Part shown: positions 48,001 to 60,000 of the stretch, in pieces
Numbering within the stretch: position 1 is the first letter of the stretch
Layout: every line of letters begins with the position of its first letter
From: Antedon mediterranea
Taxonomy: Eukaryota; Echinodermata; Crinoidea; Comatulida; Antedonidae
Assembly (NCBI RefSeq): GCF_964355755.1
Contig: NC_092673.1
Location: forward strand, 1,989,001-2,053,000
Direction: 5' to 3'
DNA length: 64,000 nucleotides
Notes under the pieces: generated by a model
Database searches by the model: none
Told to the model about the DNA's origin: nothing
What the model saw: only the letters and a program-made list of their open reading frames with translations
Position numbers and translations under genes: made by a program

Positions 48001-51000
48001 CAATGGTGAGAAACCAACGAACGAAGAAACAACTGCGTAAAGCTTACGAAAATTTAAAAATGCGTTCAAAGAAAGACATAATGAAGAGACAAAAATTTAT
48101 AAAACCGCAAGAAGATCAAAGAAAAACTGGGATAAGCGGCATGAACATGCACATGATGATGCAAGAGAGTGAGATTCCAGCTGAGATACGAACGCTACTA
48201 AACCCATATGATGCGCAAGATACATCATACCACAATGAACAATCAACCAGTATTCATGATGGTAAGCTGCTCCATGTGTATATTGCTAACTTTCCCTATT
48301 AAATGATATTTTCACTGCCTTTCTACTTTAACTAGTTAGTAATAAACAAGTTAAGTAGTACTTAAGTAGGTGTGGATATCTGCTTTCTTAAACTCAGCGC
48401 TATAAGACCAAAAGTCTATTTGAACACAAAAATTTTAAGAAGTGACTTAACTGTCCTCGGATGCTGTTTTTTAACTGGTATATATTCCTTATTATTGGAT
48501 TATTGTACTTTTATATATATATTATAAATATTCTTGTCTTGTATGTTAAAAAGCTCTGGCATTTTACTTTTGTAGATTCATTATCGGGCACAGAAGAACA
48601 ATCAGATTTGGCCTCATTAGACAGTACACATCAGGTTCGCCACGGTCACCAGGAACATTATCCAGACCAACGATTGGGCATTCAAAGCCCCACAAGTGAC
48701 ACCACCCACACTGATTACAGGTCAATTAAAAACCTTACAAACGATGTCGGTCAAACCGATTATAGATCAGTTGAGACCGCCACAAGTAACAGTATTAACA
48801 ATGAGTGCAAATCGATGGAAATTACTACTAAACCGTTAACTAAGATGTTCACAAGTGCGCTACCGGTCGCTAGCGTTCCACAGGTGCAGATGGTGTCACC
48901 AGTGGCAGTAGGACACGATGCATTACCAACCAACATGGATGCAAAGAACATTTGGAGAAAAGAAATGTATCAGTCTACAGATTTAACATATGAGTATGAA
49001 GAACTGAAAGAAGAAAAGTATCATCCCAATGAGGAGGAGGACATGTATCATAGTGAGACTGACCCTCCTGCTAAACCGTGCGATGACGACCACCATCAGA
49101 GACATCAAGATGCTGCCACCAGTAATGAACAAGATGTTGAGGAGGAGGAACATGTGGAGAAACAAAGTATCGTCAAAGAAACTTCATTTAAAGAGCTGGA
49201 GATTCTTATCTTACAGACAAAGTTGGAAAATGAAAGACGAGAACATAAACTCAGAATACAACTACTACGACAGCAAATTAAGTTTTGGAAAAAGAAAACT
49301 ATTAGCCAGAAATAAATGTTTTGCATGCTAAATTAAGATATGTATTTATTCTAATATGATGCTTCTCAATAATGCGTCCCACAGTGTATGTACTCTCTTA
49401 CTGTATCCCGCTCATAGTTGTAAGTGACCACTCAAAGTTTTAGATGACCACTCAAAGTTATGTTATGTGACCACTTGTCATTGTGACCTTACGAACAAAC
49501 ACACATGGACAAATTTTTAAATATATTATATACCAAGCAGATGCATTCCCAGATAATCTAGCTCTTGTCATCAACGGTGAAGGATCGCAACTCATTCAGT
49601 CATGATACACCAACGTATCCCCCCAATTCTTCATATTTTATACAGTGTAACCGGTAGCATAACACAAAAAGTCCCCTTTTTTAGCACTCCTAGAGGGCAC
49701 TCAAACACTGGGTAGTTGCATTGAGGCATCATGCTTTGGGGCACTTGGATTCATTTTAAAAATGCTAATTAATATATAAAGTTATCATGTGTAATATTTA
49801 ATGAATTTTATGCTTTTGTGCTATACGTTATATAAATAAAATTAAAATAAAAAATAATATATATATATAGTAACATTTAGTAATTAGTGTAGGAATTTCC
49901 ATATTGTTCAAATCCATTTTCTTAACATTCATAAACAGCATGAGAAATGATGTGTCATTCTGTGTTGTGTTTAGGGTAGATTTATAGTACACACAATGTG
50001 GTTTTGCGTTTGGTTTCCTCATTTAGATGTTTAGTGCCTAACTAAATTGTTAGCTTGCTCAAACCAAAATTCTAAGGTTAAATCTTTCTAAAGCTTGGTT
50101 CCCACTAGAACGTAACGCAAGGACGTAAACGCAACGCAAGCGTTTTAACCAATGACAAGCGAAGTTATAGACAGTTAGCAATCACAAGCGAATAAGCCAT
50201 CGCTTGTGATTGGTCAATTCACTTGCGTTGCGTTACGTCCTTGCGTTGCGTCGCTAGTGGCAACCACGATTAATTAAGCATTACATTACTCTTTTTATTT
50301 TAGATTTTGACCCAATAGTATTTTTTTTTAGCTAGTCCACTTAATTATTTCTTTAACAAAAAATCTGACCAACTGTCCCTGTTTTTATATTGGTAATGTG
50401 CTTGAGGGGTTAGGGTTAGCATAACATACATTTTTGTTTTTTATTTGTGATTCAATATTCTGTATATCTTTACTGTGTCTTGTCATTAAGTGCTGTATAA
50501 TACTTGTTTGGCTGTTGCTGCGTGTAATGTTCTATACAATAAACAAATTGTATTACATATTAATTTTGTATTTAACCATGTTTATTGAGGTTGATCCAAA
50601 ACAGCATATGGTGACAATGAAGGGGCCTAAAACAAACCAAAAAAAAAAGGGTTTCATCATGCAAACATTCATTCATTCAAAGCAAGTAATTAGACAATCT
50701 GCAAGAGAAGAAAAAAGTTTAACCAGTAATTTGATTGGTTAGCAATTCTTTTCGACCTCTCTTGTGTGTAAAAAAATGTCCGTCTGATTGGATAGCAACT
50801 CTTTTCAACATCTAATGTGTGTGAACAAATTTCCTTCTGATTGGATAGCATCTCTTTTCACTTAGCACAAAGGTGCATCTTCCCAAATAACAATATAAAA
50901 TATAACAATGAATTTACATACAGAAAAGTATAAACGAAAAAAAAACTATCAACCCCGTAGTAGAATACTATACACAGATGAATGCAAAACAAAATATAGT

Positions 51001-54000
51001 AAAAGTTTGTTAAAAATAAACTGATAACACAGCTTATTACAAACACCCACCAGAAATATATGGTACTTAACTAAAATAGAAAAAAGGTTTGTTCCCACCA
51101 TAATAATAATAATTAGTCACTGCTAGCTACTTTTAGGCTTTAAAGATGTTAGGAGAAAAAAAAGAATATGATAAATTGTTGTTAAGTCATCTGAAATTGG
51201 TGTAATTTGTAAGATTAGATTAGACATTCTGAGTATCGTCAAGGGAAAACTACGGTAATTTACAATTGATGAATTTCTGAAAATAGCATGCCCACCTTAA
51301 CACCGTTAATTACAATTTATAATTGTCAATGAACTTCTCTTTTTTGGTTTGATAGATCTTAACATGGCATGTACTACTGTAATTATTGTTTGTTTTCTTT
51401 TGAAACATTATTATTTTATTTGGAATTAAGAAAAAGTACAAAATCTGCCATAAAACATCCAGAGCAATAAAGACTAGTTGACGATTTGTTATATAAACGC
51501 TCGTACAAATGCTGACGCATCGTAAAACATTTACAACCTATCAATTGTTTTTATTGCATTCGCATGAGAGTCAACTCTGCTTAAGTACTTTGATTCTTTT
51601 TATTTATTTGTATAAAACTATAAATATCGAGGAAAGGCAATATGTCATAGTTTTATTAGTATTAAGATTCAAGATTCAATTTTATTTGCCAATTTAAGAT
51701 CAAAATAATATGAGTACATTTTCAACATTAAAATCCAAAATGTATATATTAATAAAATTAGTACCATATAAAAATATTTAAACCTAGTTGAGATATATAA
51801 TTTTAAAACAATCAATATTTAAAAACAGACATAAAATACCACATACAGATACAATATTTTAAAAGCAACATATAAGAACATAAAAATACTATAAACATTA
51901 CTTTATACATGTTACAATAATTAGTTAAAATATGAAAGAAAGAAAACACACTTCTAATAAGTATATTGAAATCTTCAATTCAATTCAATCCAAAAAAAAT
52001 TTAGCATAACATTATGCAATAACCAATTTAATCAATATTAACTTTTTTCAGGGGTCTTCCATGTATTGTCCCTTGAAACACAAAAAATGAAGGTCAAAAT
52101 ATTCTAAATTTAAATTGGCCATATCAAAGTAATATTAAAGTTATTCACTTTAAGTCGAAAATTCGAGCCAAAAACAACAAGTTTACGTAACGATTACGTA
52201 ATGATTACATTTCGTCTGGAAAATTGTCGTAAGGGAAAGTAAACAAACATTTCAAACCACAAGTATGCATTATACATGATGCTAATTAGTATTGTTTACA
52301 ACTCGTCACGGTTGAGAAGGTGTTTTCACAGATCGCGAGGAAGTTTTATGATGTAGCATACAGAGTAGCCAAACAAGCGCGTTGCATTATGAGATATGCT
52401 TTGATCGAAAACTTTGACTGGACGTCAAAGTTATTTTTTGAACAAAAAAATGTCTGTATTTCAGTTAAATGATTTTTTTTGTGATTAATTTTTGGCGAAA
52501 GTTAATAACTATTATGATACTTCAAAATGACCCATTTTTTCAAAATATTTATTTTTTTATTTTTTTGGAATTAGTCAAAGGGACAATACATCTTTAAGGT
52601 TTCTTTTAACTAGACTAGAGGACCAGTGAAATTACATTTTTACTGGTCATCCACTTGTTTTACTGGTCACAGAATATGGGAGATATTAGGGAGACCTTTA
52701 ATATACTGTAACTTTAAAAAACTAGAAATGAGATACATTTAGTGCAAGTGTGAAATATTTTATAAGGAAATCGTAAAATTATTGATATTTTGTCAGGTTT
52801 TACTGAAATTTTAACTGGCCAAGCAAACTTGTTTATTATTTGACTATTTAACTGGTCCACCACACATTTAACTGCTCCACCACACATTTAACTGCTCCAC
52901 CACACATTTAACTGCTCCACCACACATTTAACTGCTCCACCACACATTTAACTGCTCCACCACACATTTAACTGCTCCACCACACATTTAACTGCTCCAC
53001 CACACATTTAACTGCTCCACCACACATTTAACTGCTTCACCACAAATTTAACTGATCCACTACACATTTAACTGGCCATTGGCTGGCGCTATTTCTAACG
53101 CGGTTTTTATTGATAAAAATGAAATTCATTATAACTAATAATTAATTCTTGTGATTTATTATCTGTTCATAAACTAAATTAATTTTTCATCTGTTAGATT
53201 CACCAAGATGTAAAATATATTAAATTTCATTATTCCTTCATTAATGTTTTCTGGAAAAAATGTTTATGAATAAAATAATCTACTCTTATTAAAGTTAATT
53301 TACTTTCAGACATTAAATAAAATGCAGCTTGTGAATTTACATATCAAAGGACTTAAGTGCTGACAGACAATCCAGCACATGTCTGTCTTCACATTGAATT
53401 ATTATAGAAATGACAAATGGTTTAATTTGAGCTAATAAATATGTTTTATAGTTGCAGATTAACTTTTTTATCCCCATTTTTTTTTTTTTTTTTTGCAGAA
53501 GCACATTAATTGGAAGAGAGCCCTCTAGCATGCTAGCCAGAATGTTTACAGGCAATAGTATGTATCTTTTCATTAAAGATGTATTGTCCCCCAAAAACAT
53601 GAAAAATGAATAATAATTAAATCAGACTTTGTAGTACTTCCACAAACAGAAAATGTTTAAAAAAAATAGTTTTTACTTATAAAATGACAAAATAAATGAT
53701 TAAATTCAACCATAAACCCATTGGCTGGCTTGCTTTAAATTACAGTATTTTCAGGCTGGTAAATACATTTTTTTAGATCAAATTTTTGGTCAAAGTGAAT
53801 AACTATTTACTGTATGTGACATTTGTCGTATTCGAGTGGACCGTTGAGTAGTTTTTCCGTTGAGTACTTCTTTAACGGAGTATTTTGAGCGTTGAGATTG
53901 TTCTTAACGAAAAAGCTTTTGTTGTCAACGTTTTCTATTCGAATGACTTTCTGTTGAGCACAAATTTACAATTCGAATACAAAAAGTACTCAACGAATCT

Positions 54001-57000
54001 TTACGTTGGCAACGAAAGTTCCCAATCGAATACGACAATTGAAATGGCATTATTCAACAAAAACATTTTTTTTTAAATGTTCAGAGGGACAAAAAACACC
54101 ATGTCAAATTATCTCTACTACATTTTATTTCCTCTTTATTCAATTACCAGTATGTAAAAGAATTTATTGCAGTGACTGCCACAATACAATACATTACTAC
54201 AGTAGAATATAGAATCCTTATTTTGACATGATCTTTAATGTTACTTGGAAAAATTGATTTTTTTCTATAAAAGAACACTGTCAAAATTGTCACTCAAGGG
54301 ACAAGAATGAAACATTACTCCATAACATGAAAAGAGAATAAAGTTCATTTTATAATTGTCTGAAACTTAATTTAAACTCCTGTAATTTAATATCAAATAA
54401 TGGTATATTCTGGTAAACAAGAACTTGATAATTGTTGATTTTAAACCAGAATTGGAAAATTGCTATTAATTGTGTAATTTAATATCTCTCCTTTTGGTCT
54501 ACCATCAATTGTTGATAAAATATAACATTACAAGCGATACAGTCATTCCTCTATTTTACAAAAAAATCGATCTATCGCAATGATATCTTTAAAACATTTT
54601 TGATTGATATTGAAACTTTATACTTGGCCCTTATCAGTGACAATTATTTTTAAATAGTAATGATAATAATATAATAGTCCATGCACGAATTATCATCTCT
54701 TCTATAATATATTCGACTCTATAACCTTTAAGATATATTGTCCCCCTAAACATTTTTTTTCACATTTTTTGTTGAATGTGCCGTTTTAATGTCACGTAAT
54801 AGTTATTCACTTTGACCAAAAACTAAATTGAAAAAAAAATGATTTAATGCAAAAAAACACTGTTGTCTGTCAGACAATGGTTTTTGGTTAAAATTAACCA
54901 TTTCATTTGTCTTTTTATATGTGAAATAATGGTTTTTTTTTACAGTAAGTGAATAACTTTATTAAAACTGGCCTATTTAAAGTCTGATTTATTAATCTTA
55001 ATTTTTTATGTTTTTGGGGACAATACATCTTTAATTTATGCAATTTGATTTTGAATGCCAAAACTCCGAATCAATTTTGGAGTAATATTATCATACTTTT
55101 ATGAATAACGGAACAATATTTTAAATTACTATTATATATTTTCAGAGTATCCGTGGTGTAGTGCTGTAGATTCTGAGGCAGCGTTCTTGATTGATAGAAG
55201 TCCAAGATATTTTGAACCAATTCTGAATTATTTAAGACACGGCCAACTTATAATTGATGCTGATATATCGCCAAAAGGTACTATATGTAAATTCTCACTC
55301 CCTCATAAACCTCTCTCCCCATCCTCATCATAAATCCTTTCCTAACCTTTCTTCCTCCCATCTCCCCTACCTCCTAATAACACCCTCTCCCCTAACTCCT
55401 CTCTCCTCTCTCTCCTCTCCCTCCTAACACATTTACCACTCTTAACCTCTGTCGATCCTCCTCAATCCTCACATAGATGTGGTGAGTTTATAAGGATGAA
55501 ACGATAACGTGCGCAATACAGCTGTCTTATTGTGTAAAATACTTTTACAAGTTATAATGTCGTTAGATTGAATAGCAATATTGCCAGCTTCAGATGTCTA
55601 ATTATGGTGATAATTTTTTTGTATAAAGACATTAATATTATGCCTGGTAATAATTATGTGACATTTACGGATGTCTACTTGATTTACAGTATTGAAATTT
55701 ATTAGAAATTCAAAAAATAATCAAAGGGCTATTTATAAATGTTTATTTATATGCAATGTGAATGTAGTGGAAGTCTCCATACGTGAAACTGGTTTAAATT
55801 TTTTCAAACATTGATATTATAATTAGAGTCCACAACGCCATGAGCAATGATCCATTCATTAGAAGTCGGCACTGTACAAGAGCTCGTATATTTATGTAAA
55901 GAATTATTTTTTCATAAAATACTGCTATCTCTAATTTGAACAGTGAATATTATCTTATTATTTAGAATAATTTCATATCATGTTGTGATTACAGGAATTC
56001 TAGAAGAAGCCAAATTTTTTGGTTTGCAATCATTGATACAAAAGTTAGAAAAGATAATAAAAGAAAGAGAACCAAAACCTCCACCAGGGGATCACACACC
56101 TATCACTCGCAGGGAGTTTGTGAAGATACTTCTAATGTGCCCATCAAGATCAGAACTACGTTGTCAGGTTTGTAATTATTCAATTTTTAAAAAAAATTGT
56201 TTTTTCATTTATTACTATTCTAAATTACTCTGGTGCGATATTTCTTTCTGGAAATATAATATAAAAAAGTTCTTTAATAAATGACATAACAGGTGCATTT
56301 TCTGGGTGAAATGAAGGGCATGTTTGTTGTGTATTATATATATTTATTTTTTTCTTCTGAATCTTTCATATTTGCATTGTGTTCCACAATATAGTGCCAT
56401 TTACAAAGAAATTCAAACGATCCCGTATATTTTGTAATATTTTACTACAGAAAGCATGAGGTAGAGCAATATAATAATAATAATAATAATAATAATAAAA
56501 TATGCTTTATTTAAACACGAAAACTTGGCTCAACTAGCAGTTGTTTTTCTGCAAGGTTGTGTATATATAAACAAAAAGTTTACAAACAAAAATCTTAACT
56601 ACAATACATTATACTGAAATATAAATACTAATGAACAATCTTAACTACTGTTTTTGATGTTCATTTATGCTTTAAAATAACTACTGAATAGATTAAAAAT
56701 AAAATACAAATAAAATTATAAGTATTTGTTAAAAATGTATTGCAATGAAAGTCAAAAGAAAATATAGATACGGAATTACTGAAGCACAGAGATCGTTAGG
56801 CTTAATATAATATACTTTGATACGTTGTTTTTGTATTTCAAAGGTAATATTTAATTATTTTTTTTAACGCTGCTGCTCTAGCCCGCTACGTCCCATTAGG
56901 ACTACTCAATCAGAAGCTAAAGCAAGCAGCAGTTTTAGTTCTAAGGACGACAGTTTTGCGAAAATGGAAACTCCACTATAATTTATAGATTCCAGCAGCT

Positions 57001-60000
57001 ACTGTAGACCCAAAAAAGTCTGGGAAAAGAGTCTATTAGGACATGTCATGCTAAAATTACAAATCCCAAAGCATTTTTGGTATATTCACTGTCAGATATT
57101 CATTGAATTATTATCGAAACAGTCCATTAAAGTTTGTGTTTGTAATAGGATACTTCACACTTGAAATATCTAGGGTGATGAAGTGACCCCCAGACTTGAC
57201 AACAATCAAATTAACTAAAGTGACTAAAATTGAGTATTCACTTCTGTAACAAAAAAATAATATTTATTCACATATAAAAAGAGAAAAGAAACCCCAAAAC
57301 CATTGTCTGACAGACAATTTAAGTATTTGTTGCTTTAAATTACAATTTTTTTTCAGGTAAAATAACTATTATGTGACAATAAAATGACACATTCAAAAAC
57401 ATTTGAACTAAAAAATATTTTTCAATAAGCGAGCAGCGTTTTTTGTAAGAAATATTTCTTGTTAATATACAGTATATACCATTAAGCATATATTATTCCT
57501 TAGTGTAAGTCTTAATGTGAATTATATTTGTCCATTAACCCATTTTATGATTTTGGGTACATGATAAATTGATACATATACTCATGCATTAACAACTTGA
57601 TAGCTTTTTCTTTTTATCATTTAAACATGACTATACATGGGTGTATAATTACCTTACTTTCTGTTTGTCGTCATCGGTTACCAGTGTTTCATGATTACCG
57701 CTTTAATGTTTACATTAAAATATCATACTTGGTGTAACATGATGAATGTTTTCCTGTGTTTTAGTAGAGCTAATTTTAGTACAGTACATGCCTAACGATT
57801 CACTTTCAAAATAATTTAAAGAATAAAGATGCAGTAAACCGTTGTAATGTTTGTTTGAAGTTTATACATGCTAGTTTATATTTGTAATAACAAATACATT
57901 AATCAATAAAATGAGATTGGAAACAATTTTATTTTGTTGATGTTTATTTACGAGGGTGATCCATTCAGTTTAAACTTTGAGTAAATATTGCAAAACTTAG
58001 AATTTCAAAACAAACATTAAAACTTTAAATTTGTAACTATAGAAAGAAGAGTTCCATAGTTTTTTATTGCTAGAGACAAGGTTGTTTGATTTACATGGTA
58101 ATGATAGAGTGAGAGAACATAGAAAATTCAATCGTGAAAAAATGTTCCTATTTTACACCTTTTATTATTAATAATATGTTGTTCTGATCGCACTTACAGT
58201 AATGCTTAAAGCCTTTAAGCGCTTTACATTATTACCCCCGGTCATTAAAGCTAGTAATCAGTGCAGTTGTGTTTTGACCTTACTAGGTACCCATTTGTAC
58301 ACCTGGGTGGCGAAAGACAAACATAAGTGTCTTGCCTAAGAACACAAGCAATGGAACGCCCATTATACCGATCACAAGTTCTGCGCGTCATGCTCTCACT
58401 CTATCATTACCATGTAAATCAAACAACCTTGTCTCTAGCAATAAAAAACTATGGAACACGTCTTTCTATCGTTACAAATTTAAAGTTTTAACGTTTGTTT
58501 TGAAATTCTTACATTCATACGTTTTGCAATATTTACTCAAAGTTTAAATTGTGTAATGCAAAGGTTTTCATATTTAAGTTAACATAATGTACATATAAAT
58601 ACAAAACATGAATCAATCAAATAGGTGAACAATTTGAATACTTAAGCTTGATCTCTGGCACAAATAATTATTCATTTATGCATTAAATTGTTCCTCTGTG
58701 TGGGCCCTTGATTGTATACACTTTATAGCATTCGTTATGTTGATATAATTTACTGTAGTATGCTTTGTGTTAATTATACTAAACAAAATGTAATTGGTTG
58801 GATGAAGTTTATACGTCAAACAAGTATTAACCAAGCTTAGGGATATGTCTGAAACTTGTACTTATGTTATGAAAGATGACAATTGGTCAGAAAGGATTTA
58901 CTTTGATTTGATAGATTATTTTGTTTGTGTGAAATTTTTATACAGATGTAATGTCCCCAAATCATGCTATTTTCATGCTTGTATCGCCTACTATTTGCAT
59001 GCCATGTTTGACACCCCAGTTAGTTATCCCCAGTTGTCAATACAAGATAATAATAATAAATAGTAATGTCCCCCAAATCATGAAAAATAAAGATTTTTTT
59101 TTATTTATTTTTTATTTGAACAATATTTAATGAGGATGATCCATCCAGCATCAGCTGATCATTAGGGACCCTCAAACAATACAAACAGTAAATACAAAAT
59201 AAACTATAAAAACACAAAATTAACAAAGATATAAATATAAAAATACATTATGTGAATAAAATTAAACTTTGAATAGGCCTTAGTTATTAATTTCTGGCAA
59301 AAAACTGCACAAGAATATGGATTTCTCTTATAAAAAATTCAATCTTTAGAATTGTATTAATGAACTATAATGTTATCATTTACCTATTCAAATTAATGGT
59401 TTGATATTAATTATCCAAACAAGTGATGCATGTTATTTGTCTTATATTCTTATATATGTATTCTTGTATGACAATAAATTATCTGTCTAGTTCTGAAGAC
59501 TTTAAATGTCATTATGCATATGTCATAGAAAATGTCATTATGCATATGTCATAGAAAATGGCATTTTGACAGCATGAAATAATTGTTAAATGTACAATGT
59601 TTTTTATTTGTGTGTGAATAATTCCTTAAAATTCCTTTAAAGATACATCCTTTCATAAACCTTTCAATGTCACATACACTAACAAGGTTTCATACTATTA
59701 TGATTTTTCTTCTAAAACCATTAATACGGGTATATGAGGGCGTGTAGTGCAGTGTGTTGGACGTTCGACTACTGATTGTGAGATCAAGGTTCGAATCCAA
59801 CTCTCGCTGCATTGCAAGATACTTTCTTAGTTTGCCTCTCTCCACCCAGGTGTATAAATGGTATCCGGGTTAGATCAAGTCACAACCTTGTGCTGATTGC
59901 TAGCTGCATTATGGGAGTATGTTTCCATACATGTTTGATCCAAAATGACTGGGGTAGTAATGTTCAGCGCTTAGAGGTTTCACAACATTAGGCAGTATAT

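Larger units (their letters stand above)
47118..53498. other. KCTD9 host intron
   Basis: 6.4-kb intron that holds the nested Myb/SANT-like gene (47562-49315), a family D MITE (50090-50273), AT-rich sequence, a family B copy (52060-52600) and a 20-bp tandem array (52850-53075). No further exon found; the 102-residue frame at 50434 has no motif. Confidence 0.6.

Noticed and set aside
50434-50742. 102-residue frame in the KCTD9 host intron
   Set aside because: Hydrophobic AT-driven start followed by unrelated polar text; no splice partners or family.
52850-53075. Possible CRISPR array
   Set aside because: Head-to-tail 20-bp units with no unique spacers, in an animal intron.
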